Assembly (NCBI GenBank): GCA_900470805.1
Contig: UCCA01000012.1
Span: 351,102-415,101 of the forward strand
DNA from: Hyphomicrobiales bacterium
GTDB taxonomy: Bacteria; Pseudomonadota; Alphaproteobacteria; Rhizobiales; Rhizobiaceae
Direction: 5' to 3'
DNA length: 64,000 bases
Shown: positions 56,338 to 64,000 of the stretch, piece by piece
How positions within the stretch are numbered: position 1 is the stretch's first letter
How the letters are laid out: each line of letters starts with the position of its first letter
The notes under the pieces: generated by a model
The model's input: the letters and a program-made list of their open reading frames with translations, nothing else
Told to the model about the DNA's origin: nothing
The model's database searches: none
Translations under genes and position numbers: made by a program

Positions 56338-57684
56338 ATGTCCTCTGAATTTGATTCCTCGACGCTTCTCTCCCGCGCTAGCCAGTTGATCGATCTCGCG
56401 AAGAAGGCTGGAGCCGACGCCGCGGATGCGGTGGTGGTTCGCTCCCGCTCGCAATCCGTCAGCGTTCGCCTCGGCAAGGTGGAGGAGACGGAGTCGTCCG
56501 AAAGCGATGACTTCTCGCTGCGCGTGTTCGTCGGCCAGCGCGTCGCCAGTGTCTCGGCCAATCCGGGCTTCGACATGTCGGTGCTCGCCGAGCGTGCCGT
56601 GGCCATGGCCAAGGTGTCGCCGGAGGATCCGTTCGCGTGCCTGGCGGATGAGGCGAGGCTCGCGAAATCCTACCCCGACCTGCAGCTTCTCGACACCACC
56701 GAAGTCTCCACCGAGCAGCTGCGCGACGCCGCACTTGCCGCCGAAGCCGCCGGCCTCGCCGTATCGGGGGTCACCAATTCCTCCGGCGCCGGCGCATCGT
56801 CGGGCATGGGCGGCATGGTGCTGGTCACCTCGCATGGCTTTACCGGCAGCTACATGGGCTCGCGCTTCGGCCGCTCCGTCAGCGTCATCGCTGGCGAAGG
56901 CACCGGCATGGAGCGCGACTATGATTTCGACAGCCGCATCTATTTCTCCGAGCTCGACGATCCCGCCGAGATCGGTCGCCGCGCCGGTGAACGCGCCGTC
57001 AAGCGGCTGAAGCCGCGCCAGGTCGATACCGGCAAGAACGTCACGGTGATCTTCGACCCGCGCATTTCGCGCGGCTTCGTCGGCCACATCGCCGGCGCCA
57101 TCAACGGCGCCTCGGTCGCCCGCAAGACAAGCTTCCTGCGTGACAGGATGGGCCAGCAGGTGCTGAAGTCAGGCCTGTCGATCACCGACGATCCGATGAT
57201 CGTGCGCGGCCCCGCTTCTCGTCCATTCGATGGCGAGGGTGTCTCCGGCGAGCGCATGGTGATGATCGAGGACGGCGTGCTGAAGCACTGGTTCCTGTCG
57301 ACATCGACGGCACGCGAGATCGGCCTGGAAACCAACGGTCGCGGCGTGCGCGGCGGCAATTCCGTCACCCCCGGTTCGACCAATCTGGCGCTCGAGCCCG
57401 GCGATATCTCGCCCGAGGACCTGATCCGCGGCGTCGGCAACGGTTTCTACGTCACCGAGCTGATCGGCCAGGGCGTCAACATGATCACTGGCGAATACAG
57501 CCGCGGCGCCACCGGCTTCTGGATCAAGAACGGCGAACTGACCTTCGCTGTGTCCGAAGTCACCATCGCATCGAACCTCAAGGAGATGTTCATGCGGGTG
57601 ACCCCGGCCAACGATATCGACCGAAAGTACGGCGTCGCCGCCCCGACCATCGCCATCGAGGGCATGACGCTCGCCGGCCGTTGA
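56338..57684 (+). CDS. pmbA: TldD/PmbA-family metalloprotease (PmbA/TldE-like)
   Basis: Members mature peptide antibiotics and degrade the antitoxin CcdA as TldD-TldE complexes. The 448-residue product shows the PmbA pattern: V-R-S-R-S-Q-S-V-S-V-R-L-G-K-V-E-E-T-E-S near the start and V-I-F-D-P-R-I-S-R-G-F-V-G-H-I-A and T-N-G-R-G-V-R-G-G-N in the C-terminal half. TldE lacks the H-E-x-x-x-H metal motif of TldD, as here. It begins the lipid A/Kdo-linked run of co-directional genes. Confidence 0.9.
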   Translation: MSSEFDSSTLLSRASQLIDLAKKAGADAADAVVVRSRSQSVSVRLGKVEETESSESDDFSLRVFVGQRVASVSANPGFDMSVLAERAVAMAKVSPEDPFACLADEARLAKSYPDLQLLDTTEVSTEQLRDAALAAEAAGLAVSGVTNSSGAGASSGMGGMVLVTSHGFTGSYMGSRFGRSVSVIAGEGTGMERDYDFDSRIYFSELDDPAEIGRRAGERAVKRLKPRQVDTGKNVTVIFDPRISRGFVGHIAGAINGASVARKTSFLRDRMGQQVLKSGLSITDDPMIVRGPASRPFDGEGVSGERMVMIEDGVLKHWFLSTSTAREIGLETNGRGVRGGNSVTPGSTNLALEPGDISPEDLIRGVGNGFYVTELIGQGVNMITGEYSRGATGFWIKNGELTFAVSEVTIASNLKEMFMRVTPANDIDRKYGVAAPTIAIEGMTLAGR

Positions 57685-57717
57685 TCGTGGCAAACCGCTG
57701 ACAGATTGGAACATGGG

Positions 57718-58518
57718 ATGAGCGACGTGGACAAGGCCCGCTGGCAGAGCGATCTGGAGCTGATCGCCGATGCAGCAAGGCAGGCCGGATCGATCGCGCT
57801 CAGCCATTTCAACCAGTCGCCCGAGGTCTGGTGGAAGAACGAGGGCCGGTCGCCCGTCAGCGTCGCCGATTTCGCCGCCAACGAGATCCTCGAAACACTG
57901 CTGCGCAAGGCCCGGCCGGACTATGGCTGGATGTCGGAGGAAACCGAGGACAGCGTCGATCGCCTCTCGCGCGACACGCTGTTCATCATCGATCCGATCG
58001 ATGGCACCCGCGGCTTTCTCGCCGGCCAGAAGCTCTGGTGCGTCAGCGTCGCCGTTGTTCACAAGGGGCGTCCGGTCGCGGGCGTGCTCTATGCACCGGC
58101 GCTTGACGAGTTCTATGAGGCGATCGAGGGCGGGATTGCACTGAAGAACGGTTCGCCGATCCGCGTCAGCCAACCCGATGCCGCAACGCCCGTCCGCTTC
58201 GCCATCGCCGAAGACGTGCTCAACGCCTTCCCGAGAGAGCTGAAAGACCGCATCGAGCGGGTCAGGCATGTGCCGTCGCTGGCCTACCGCATCGCCATGG
58301 TCGCCGATGGCAGCATCGAGGGCACCTTCGTCAAGCGCAACTCCCACGACTGGGATCTGGCCGCAGCCGATCTTATTTTGGAGAGGGCGGGCGGACGTCT
58401 GGTCAACATGGATGCATCGGCGTTATCCTACAACCGCGATGACGTGCGCCATGGCGAACTCTGCGCCGGCTCCACGACGCTGCTGAATGCGTTACTATCC
58501 CCGATCGCGACGCGCTGA
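57718..58518 (+). CDS. Inositol monophosphatase family phosphatase (CysQ-like)
   Basis: The 266-residue product (ATG 57718, with GGAACATGGG just before it) has the metal-dependent phosphatase motifs: E-E-T-E-D-S (metal site), I-D-P-I-D-G-T-R-G-F (D-P-x-D-G-T-x-x-F) and W-D-L-A-A-A-D-L-I-L (W-D-x-A-A). These act on inositol phosphates, 3'-phosphoadenosine phosphate (CysQ) or NADP. Which is unknown. Confidence 0.9.
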   Translation: MSDVDKARWQSDLELIADAARQAGSIALSHFNQSPEVWWKNEGRSPVSVADFAANEILETLLRKARPDYGWMSEETEDSVDRLSRDTLFIIDPIDGTRGFLAGQKLWCVSVAVVHKGRPVAGVLYAPALDEFYEAIEGGIALKNGSPIRVSQPDAATPVRFAIAEDVLNAFPRELKDRIERVRHVPSLAYRIAMVADGSIEGTFVKRNSHDWDLAAADLILERAGGRLVNMDASALSYNRDDVRHGELCAGSTTLLNALLSPIATR

Positions 58519-58586
58519 ACGGTTGACGTTTGCGTCAAAATACCTCAGATGAAACGGCGGGGGAGCAGACAAGGAAAGAGACTGCG

Positions 58587-58832
58587 ATGACGGTATCAGG
58601 TGAAAAGAAGCAACTGTTGCACCTCGTGTTTGGCGGTGAATTGGAAAGTCTCGGTGACGTCCAGTTCCGCGATCTCAAGGGCCTTGATATCGTTGGTATC
58701 TTTCCGGATTACGCGTCTGCTCTGACCGCCTGGAAGTCAAAGGCGCAGTCGACCGTCGACAACGCCCACATGCGTTATTTCATTGTCCATATGCATCGTT
58801 TGCTTGATCCGGAAGACAAGTCCGGAAAATAA
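58587..58832 (+). CDS. DUF4170 protein
   Basis: An 81-residue product (ATG 58587, AAGGAAAGA upstream). The sequence L-L-H-L-V-F-G-G-E-L, F-P-D-Y-A-S-A-L-T-A-W-K-S-K-A-Q-S-T-V-D-N-A-H-M-R-Y-F-I-V-H-M-H-R-L-L-D matches the DUF4170 family, which in alphaproteobacteria sits in the waaA-lpxK region. Function is unknown; location suggests a lipid A/Kdo link. Confidence 0.88.
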   Translation: MTVSGEKKQLLHLVFGGELESLGDVQFRDLKGLDIVGIFPDYASALTAWKSKAQSTVDNAHMRYFIVHMHRLLDPEDKSGK

Positions 58833-58988
58833 TTTCTGCCGGTTACGGCCCGTTTTATCCAGCCGCCGGTCTTATCCGGGCTCCCGGGCGGTTGTTGACG
58901 CATTCTGAACAAACTGATCGGTCATCTCGGCCGCAATATTATTTGGGAATGGGTTGATGTCGATCATCGTTGATCGGAGATACGTTAG

Positions 58989-60308
58989 ATGAGTGGTCGC
59001 ATGGCGCGTTTCGCGCTGGGCGCCTATCAGGCGGCAGGGACGTTGATCACGCCCTTCGTCGGTGGATATCTGACTTATCGGGCCGCCAAGGGCAAGGAAG
59101 ACCGGACCCGGCGCCTGGAGCGCTCCGGTTACGCCAGCGCCGATCGTCCGGCCGGCCCGCTGGTCTGGTTCCACGCCGCCAGCGTCGGCGAGATGAACGC
59201 CGTCATTCCGCTGATCCGCGAGATCCGCCGCCGCGACATTCACGTGATCCTGACGACCGGCACCGTGACCTCGGCCAAGCTCGCCGCCGATCGCGTCGGC
59301 ACCGAAGTTATCCACCAGTATGTGCCGCTCGACCTGAAACCCGCCGTCAGCCGCTTCCTCGATTACTGGCAGCCCGATTGCGCGTTGATCGCCGAATCCG
59401 AGATCTGGCCGGCCACCGTGCTGGAGCTTGGCCGCCGCCGCATTCCGCAAATCCTCGTCAACGCCCGCATGTCCGACCGCTCCTTCGCGCGCTGGACCCG
59501 CCGCCAGGCGCTTGCCGAAGCGCTGTTCGAGAATCTCGCTTTGGTCATCGCCCAGTCGGATATCGATGCCGAGCGCTTTCGCGATCTCGGTGTCCGCCAG
59601 GTGCTGATGTCCGGCAATCTCAAGGTCGATACCGACGCGCCGTCCTACGACCCGGCCGTCTTCGCCCGCTACCAGCAGCAGGTGGGCGACCGCAAGACCT
59701 GGGCGGCGATTTCGACTTTCGAGGGCGAGGAGAAGGCTGCCGGCATCGTCCATCGCACCCTGAAGGAGCGCAACGGCCAGCTGACCATCATTGTCCCACG
59801 TCATCCCGAGCGTGCCGACGACATCGAGGCCGAGCTCGTCAAGCAGGGTCTGAAAGTGGCGCGCCGCACCCGCAACGATGACCTGACCTCCGACGTCGAT
59901 ATCTTTCTCGGCGATACGATCGGCGAGATGGGCCTTTATCTCCGCATGACCGAAGTGGCCTTCGTCGGCCGCTCGCTGTTCGGCGAGGGCGGGCAAAACC
60001 CGCTGGAGCCGGCCATGCTCGGCTGCGCCGTGCTGTCGGGCAGCAACGTCCAGAATTTCCGCGAAGCCTACCAGCGTCTCGCCCGCCGCGGCAGCGCCCG
60101 CATGGTGCGCGATACCGAGATGCTGGCCAAGGGCGTGCACTATCTGCTGACCAACGACCCGGCACGCCGCAATATGATCGACGCCGGCGCCACCGCCGTG
60201 CAAGAAATGCGGGGTGCGCTGACGGCGACGGTGAAGGGGCTGGAGCCCTACATCAACCCGCTGACGGTGAAGGCCAGGTTGCTGCCGAAGACGGCGGCGC
60301 AGCGCTGA
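58989..60308 (+). CDS. waaA: 3-deoxy-D-manno-octulosonic acid (Kdo) transferase
   Basis: WaaA (KdtA) transfers Kdo from CMP-Kdo to lipid IVA at the inner membrane. The 439-residue product has an N-terminal membrane-associated segment (F-A-L-G-A-Y-Q-A-A-G-T-L), the donor fold with W-F-H-A-A-S-V-G-E-M-N-A-V-I-P-L, A-E-S-E-I-W-P and G-D-T-I-G-E-M-G-L-Y, and the C-terminal E-G-G-Q-N-P-L-E-P-A signature. This is the mono/bifunctional GT30 type. Confidence 0.95.
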   Translation: MSGRMARFALGAYQAAGTLITPFVGGYLTYRAAKGKEDRTRRLERSGYASADRPAGPLVWFHAASVGEMNAVIPLIREIRRRDIHVILTTGTVTSAKLAADRVGTEVIHQYVPLDLKPAVSRFLDYWQPDCALIAESEIWPATVLELGRRRIPQILVNARMSDRSFARWTRRQALAEALFENLALVIAQSDIDAERFRDLGVRQVLMSGNLKVDTDAPSYDPAVFARYQQQVGDRKTWAAISTFEGEEKAAGIVHRTLKERNGQLTIIVPRHPERADDIEAELVKQGLKVARRTRNDDLTSDVDIFLGDTIGEMGLYLRMTEVAFVGRSLFGEGGQNPLEPAMLGCAVLSGSNVQNFREAYQRLARRGSARMVRDTEMLAKGVHYLLTNDPARRNMIDAGATAVQEMRGALTATVKGLEPYINPLTVKARLLPKTAAQR

Positions 60309-60345
60309 GGGACGAAGCGATTATAGAGACGATGCGGATTTGCGG

Positions 60346-61053
60346 ATGATCAAGGGTATTCTCTTCGACAAGGACGGCACGCTGCTCGACTACGACGCAA
60401 GCTGGCTGCCTGTTAACCGCGAACTGGCGCGCATCGCCGCGCAAGGCGACGTGGCGCTGGCCGATTGGCTGCTTCAGGCCTGCGGCATGGATCCCGTCAC
60501 CGGCCATATCGTGCCCGACAGCCTGCTCGCCGCCGGCAACACCCGCCAGATCGCCGATGGCCTCGTCGCCGCCGGCTCTGATGTTTCGGCCGATGAGCTG
60601 ACCCGCAGGCTCGACGACCTGTTTTCGAACGCCGCCGAATTTTCCGTGCCCGTCACCGATCTTGCCGGCTTCTTCGCCAGGCTGCATGGCCGCGGCTTCA
60701 AGCTCGGCGTAGCCTCCAGCGACAACGAGCGCTCGATCCGCCGCACCGCCAGCCGCTTCGGCTTTGCCGATTATCTCGACTACGTCGCCGGTTACGACAG
60801 CGGCTTCGGCGTGAAGCCGGAGGCCGGCATGGTGCTCGGCTTCTGCGCCGCCACCGGTCTCGATCCCGCGGAAGTGGCCGTCGTCGGCGACAACAATCAC
60901 GACCTGCACATGGGCCGCAACGCCAAGGCCGGCCTCACGGTCGCGGTGCTGACCGGCACCGGCTCGCGCGAATCGCTCGCCGCAGCCTCCGATCATTGCC
61001 TCGACGACATCACCGAGCTGGAAGGGCTGCTGCCCGACCTGCAGTTCGCCTGA
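60346..61053 (+). CDS. HAD superfamily hydrolase, phosphoglycolate-phosphatase-like
   Basis: The 235-residue product has [12 protein letters not shown] (motif I), V-A-S-S-D-N-E (II), K-P-E-A-G-M-V (III) and V-V-G-D-N-N-H-D-L (IV). It lies 37 bp after waaA and 116 bp before lpxK; a conserved HAD gene between these two genes is normal in rhizobia, so a role in Kdo or lipid A turnover is possible but unproven. A TTG two codons upstream is an alternative start. Confidence 0.9.
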   Translation: MIKGILFDKDGTLLDYDASWLPVNRELARIAAQGDVALADWLLQACGMDPVTGHIVPDSLLAAGNTRQIADGLVAAGSDVSADELTRRLDDLFSNAAEFSVPVTDLAGFFARLHGRGFKLGVASSDNERSIRRTASRFGFADYLDYVAGYDSGFGVKPEAGMVLGFCAATGLDPAEVAVVGDNNHDLHMGRNAKAGLTVAVLTGTGSRESLAAASDHCLDDITELEGLLPDLQFA

Positions 61054-61169
61054 TCGCCGGATTTTCTCTAAAGGCTTGCTTTTTCTTGAAAATTGCCTTC
61101 TCTTTTCGCTCAGGTGGGGATGACACCGGCGGGCGCCATGCCGCCGGTGCGAAAGGCAGGGCGGTCAAG

Positions 61170-62210
61170 ATGGTATCCGAAGCACCACCCTTCTGGTGGA
61201 CGAAGGCCGATTGGCGCGCCTGGACGCTCTCCCCCGTCTCGTTTCTCTATGGCCGCATCGCGGGTTATCGCATGGCCCACGCCAAGCGCGCCTCGGTGCC
61301 TGTTCCCGTCATCTGCATCGGCAATTTCACTGTCGGCGGTGCCGGCAAGACCCCGACGGCGATCACCATCGCCCGCGCCGCCAAGGCGAGGGGGCTGAAA
61401 CCCGGCTTCCTCAGCCGTGGCTATGGCGGCTCGCTCGACGTCACGACCGTGGTCGATCTCGCCCACCACCGGGCGGTTGCCGTTGGCGACGAGCCGTTGC
61501 TGCTCGCCCGCGAGGCGCTGACCGTCATCTCGCGCCGCCGCGTCGAGGGCGCCAGGCGCCTCGTCAAGGAAGGCGTCGACCTGATCATCATGGACGACGG
61601 CTTCCAGAGCGCGCGGCTTGCCATCGACTACGCGCTGCTCGTCATCGACGCCACCCGTGGGCTCGGCAACGGCCACATCGTCCCCGGCGGCCCGGTCCGC
61701 GCCCCGATCCGCCTGCAACTGCGCTATGCGACGGCGCTGCTCAAGGTGGGCGCCGGCACCGCCGCCGACCAGATCGTTCGCATCGCGGCGCGCGCCGCCA
61801 AGCCCTATTTCACTTCGTCGGTCACGGTTGCGGATGGTGCCGATCTCAAGGGCCGCAAGGTGCTGGCTTTCGCCGGCATCGCCGACCCGTCGAAATTCTT
61901 CCGCACGGTCGATGGCATCGGCGCCGAGATCTCGGCCCGCCGCTCCTTCGGCGACCACGAGCACCTGACCGACGACGAGATCGACGACATCCTCGAAACC
62001 GCTGCCCGCGACGACCTGCAGATCGTTACCACTTCGAAGGACTTCGTCCGCCTCGCCGGTCATCACGGCAAGGCCGAGGCACTGGCGGCGCGGTGCCGGG
62101 TGATCGAGGTGGAAATGACCTTCGCCGACCACCGTGCGCCCGGGTTGATCATCGACCGGGCGCTCGACGCCTGCCGCGAGCGGCGGCTGCGGGAGAAGAC
62201 GGCGGGGTAG
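61170..62210 (+). CDS. lpxK: Tetraacyldisaccharide 4'-kinase
   Basis: LpxK phosphorylates the 4' position of the lipid A disaccharide. The 346-residue product has the P-loop [13 protein letters not shown], the L-S-R-G-Y-G-G segment and D-D-G-F-Q (acidic metal/lipid site), with a single N-terminal membrane anchor region. Ends the lipid A/Kdo run. Confidence 0.95.
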   Translation: MVSEAPPFWWTKADWRAWTLSPVSFLYGRIAGYRMAHAKRASVPVPVICIGNFTVGGAGKTPTAITIARAAKARGLKPGFLSRGYGGSLDVTTVVDLAHHRAVAVGDEPLLLAREALTVISRRRVEGARRLVKEGVDLIIMDDGFQSARLAIDYALLVIDATRGLGNGHIVPGGPVRAPIRLQLRYATALLKVGAGTAADQIVRIAARAAKPYFTSSVTVADGADLKGRKVLAFAGIADPSKFFRTVDGIGAEISARRSFGDHEHLTDDEIDDILETAARDDLQIVTTSKDFVRLAGHHGKAEALAARCRVIEVEMTFADHRAPGLIIDRALDACRERRLREKTAG

Positions 62211-62286
62211 GGGACTGCAGCGCGGGATCGCGTGCCGCGAACGCCGTGCTCTCTACCAACCCCACAAAACGCCAGAGCGCCGCCCG

Positions 62287-63063
62287 CTACTCCACCACCC
62301 CGAACACCGGCCCGTATCCGCCATGCCAGGACGCATCACTGCGCCCCATGCCTGCGTCGTACAGCCCGGTCCCCCCGCCACCATCGAGAAACAGCGCATT
62401 GCGGCACTGCAGGTGATCGCGAAACAGCCGTGCGAAATCGTGGAAATTCACCGCATCGTCGCTGACCGCGAAGCGCACCATGCCATCCTCGCAGACCCCG
62501 ACGCCGCTGCGGCGGGTGCGATCGGTCGAGCCGACGATGAAGATCGGGTTGATCCTGCCGTCGATCACCAGCATCGGTCCGGATTGCGTCGCCAGCCGCA
62601 CCTTGTGCGTCTGCTGCACATACGTTTCGGTCGGAACGATGCCGGCGCCGTTGTCGTCGAGATAAAACATGCCGTTCGGTGACTTGTAGAAATTCGGCAC
62701 CGAACCGCTGATGGCGGGCGGCTTGATGGTGGCGGCAGGACGCAGTTCCTGTCCGTTCTCGACATAGAGCCCGATCGGCGAGAAATCCTCGTGATACATG
62801 CCGGCATTGACCGCAAATGCCAGCGTCTTTCCCTCCGCCCTGACAGCATCGGCGATATCAGGCAAATAGCGATAGGGCGCCCCATCCGCACCCTTCCAGA
62901 ACAGCCGTAGATCGTCCTTTCCGGGCGCAACGCCGCAGATCACATAGTCGGTGCCGTCAACGGTTTCCGGCGCGCAACGCTCGGCAGCGAGCAGCGGGGT
63001 TGCGGCAAATGCGATCACGAGGGTAACGGCTGCGCCAAACAGGCTGCGTGGAAGAGAGGTCAC
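62287..63063 (-). CDS. Phosphodiester glycosidase (NAGPA domain) family protein, secreted
   Basis: The GTG at 63061-63063 (AAGGGACAGGAC upstream) gives 258 residues with a signal peptide (L-F-G-A-A-V-T-L-V-I-A-F-A-A-T-P-L-L-A-A-E). The core has A-F-A-V-N-A-G-M-Y-H-E, L-V-I-D-G-R-I-N-P-I-F and A-L-F-L-D-G-G-G-G-T, matching the NAGPA fold. The eukaryotic member uncovers mannose-6-phosphate; bacterial ones act on phosphodiester-linked sugars in surface polymers, substrate unknown. Confidence 0.86.
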   Translation of the reverse strand: MTSLPRSLFGAAVTLVIAFAATPLLAAERCAPETVDGTDYVICGVAPGKDDLRLFWKGADGAPYRYLPDIADAVRAEGKTLAFAVNAGMYHEDFSPIGLYVENGQELRPAATIKPPAISGSVPNFYKSPNGMFYLDDNGAGIVPTETYVQQTHKVRLATQSGPMLVIDGRINPIFIVGSTDRTRRSGVGVCEDGMVRFAVSDDAVNFHDFARLFRDHLQCRNALFLDGGGGTGLYDAGMGRSDASWHGGYGPVFGVVE

Positions 63064-63142
63064 GTCCTGTCCCTTGGCTTGAATACGCGGCTGACAGCAG
63101 CGACCGGGCGCCGACGTCGCGTTTGCGGTCTTGGCCGAACGC

Positions 63143-63373
63143 CTACCGCTTCTGGTTCGGCAGCACGCCGGCACGCTTGTCGGCCTCGAAGGAGGACACG
63201 GCATCGGCATAGGGCTCCTGCCGGGCGACGCTCCAGTAGCGCAGTTCGTCGAGCGGGATCTGCTTGCCTGATATGGCGCAGGTGACATAGGAACCCGGCG
63301 ACAGGATCTGAAAATCCGCATCGAGATAGCGTATCTTCGCTTCGCGGTTTCCGTTTCCTTCAAACAAGTTCAT
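63143..63373 (-). CDS. DUF2093 protein
   Basis: This 76-residue protein starts M-N-L-F-E-G-N-G-N-R-E-A-K-I-R-Y-L-D-A-D-F-Q-I, with Y-V-T-C-A-I-S-G-K-Q-I-P-L-D-E-L-R-Y-W-S, matching the DUF2093 family restricted to alphaproteobacteria. An ATG nine bases earlier is possible, but its ribosome site would abut the codon. Function unknown. Confidence 0.88.
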   Translation of the reverse strand: MNLFEGNGNREAKIRYLDADFQILSPGSYVTCAISGKQIPLDELRYWSVARQEPYADAVSSFEADKRAGVLPNQKR

Positions 63374-63442
63374 GCGCTCCATTCCTCAAGACGGCTGTCA
63401 TCCGATTGCCATAACCCGGCGCAATCGCCATTGCCAGCATTT

Positions 63443-64000
63443 TCAGCTCCGGCCGAACAGCCGCTCGATGTCGGAAAGCTTGAGCTCGATATAGGTCGGA
63501 CGGCCGTGATTGCACTGGCCGGAGCCCGGTGTGACCTCCATCTGCCGCAGAAGCGCGTTCATCTCCTCCGGCCGCAAGCGGCGTCCAGAGCGCACTGATC
63601 CATGACACGCCATCGTCGCCGCCACATATTCCAGCTTGGCGGACAGGCCGGACGCAGTGTCCCATTCGGCGATCTCGTCGGCCAGTTGCCGGATCAGCCC
63701 TGGCGCATCGACCTCGCCCAGCATCGCCGGCGTCTCGCGCACCGCGATCGCTCCCGAGCCGAAACGCTCTATCGCCAGCCCGAGCTCGCCAAGTTCGTCC
63801 GAAAACTGCATCAGCCGGTCGCAATCCTCTTCCGGCAGGTCGATGATCTCGGGGATCAGCAGAACCTGCGAGGCCAGTCGCTTCGAATGCAGCGCCTTGC
63901 GCATCGCCTCGAACACTAGCCGCTCATGCGCGGCATGCTGGTCGACGATGACAAGCCCGTTCTCGGTCTGCGCCACGATGTAGTTCTCATGGATCTGCGC
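63443..64000 (-). CDS. mutL: DNA mismatch repair protein MutL, C-terminal part (5' beyond window)
   Basis: The frame is open to base 64000 ([15 protein letters not shown]). The segment [13 protein letters not shown] and [11 protein letters not shown] plus C-N-H-G-R-P-T belong to the MutL C-terminal dimerisation/endonuclease-like domain. The D-Q-H-A-x2-E-R motif is the metal site of the endonuclease-type MutL, so this is a nicking MutL. The N-terminal ATPase half lies outside. Confidence 0.93.
   Translation of the reverse strand, partial: AQIHENYIVAQTENGLVIVDQHAAHERLVFEAMRKALHSKRLASQVLLIPEIIDLPEEDCDRLMQFSDELGELGLAIERFGSGAIAVRETPAMLGEVDAPGLIRQLADEIAEWDTASGLSAKLEYVAATMACHGSVRSGRRLRPEEMNALLRQMEVTPGSGQCNHGRPTYIELKLSDIERLFGRS

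Overview
This window is a chromosomal segment of an alphaproteobacterium of the order Hyphomicrobiales (Rhizobiales), most likely a Rhizobiaceae member close to Rhizobium, Agrobacterium or Neorhizobium. The evidence is high GC, the HisG-short/HisZ pair next to HisS, a DUF4170 gene inside the waaA-lpxK lipid A cluster, a CIRCE-controlled groESL, DUF1127, DUF937 and DUF2093 proteins, an oxyR-katA divergon and RIME-like intergenic palindromes. Species-level assignment cannot be made by reading alone.

Layout. Positions 1-1504 look like the end of an integrated element: small poorly conserved genes and an excisionase-like HTH gene, abutting the 3' end of a tRNA-Gln(CTG) gene at 1505-1578. From 1.8 kb the core chromosome begins: ppx-rlmE, a VOC protein, an MFS exporter, a Tat-exported metallo-beta-lactamase-fold protein, guaB with a membrane protein, a MAPEG protein, the oxyR/katA peroxide defence pair, TetR and LysR regulators and a DUF1127 protein. 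From 15 to 26 kb lie gshA, rsmE, a Pit phosphate transporter, a Nudix hydrolase, a divergent S-adenosylhomocysteine hydrolase-like gene, two L,D-transpeptidases and the tag DNA glycosylase. From 26.6 to 29 kb is a translationally coupled vWA/TadE/TadE trio (Tad pilus-like). From 29 to 33.3 kb are an aldo/keto reductase, two Met/His-rich secreted proteins, a brnT-brnA in-frame fusion, an unrecognised Rossmann-like gene and a relBE-type module; this is the most accessory-like part of the core.

From 33.3 to 37.5 kb runs hisS-hisZ-hisG-methyltransferase, with a perfect 34-bp inverted repeat carrying a G-quadruplex motif between hisS and hisZ. Then come doxX, a glutathione transferase, two small unknowns, groEL/groES with CIRCE and a visible promoter, chrA, a HAD phosphatase, ribF and ileS. 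From 49.4 to 56.2 kb are a lipoprotein, a second intergenic inverted repeat, tadA, rluB (with a very long repetitive basic tail) overlapping rsmD, a patatin-like protein and a KefB-type antiporter. From 56.3 to 62.2 kb a co-directional set (pmbA, inositol-phosphatase-like, DUF4170, waaA, HAD phosphatase, lpxK) supplies Kdo transfer and lipid A 4'-phosphorylation. The window ends with a phosphodiester glycosidase-like protein, a DUF2093 protein and the C-terminal part of mutL running off the edge.

No clearly new multi-gene defence or biosynthetic system is visible. The most unusual items are the brnT-brnA fusion, the divergent SAHH-like protein, the paired G-quadruplex inverted repeat, patches of foreign-looking codon use in hisS and ileS, and the element boundary at tRNA-Gln.
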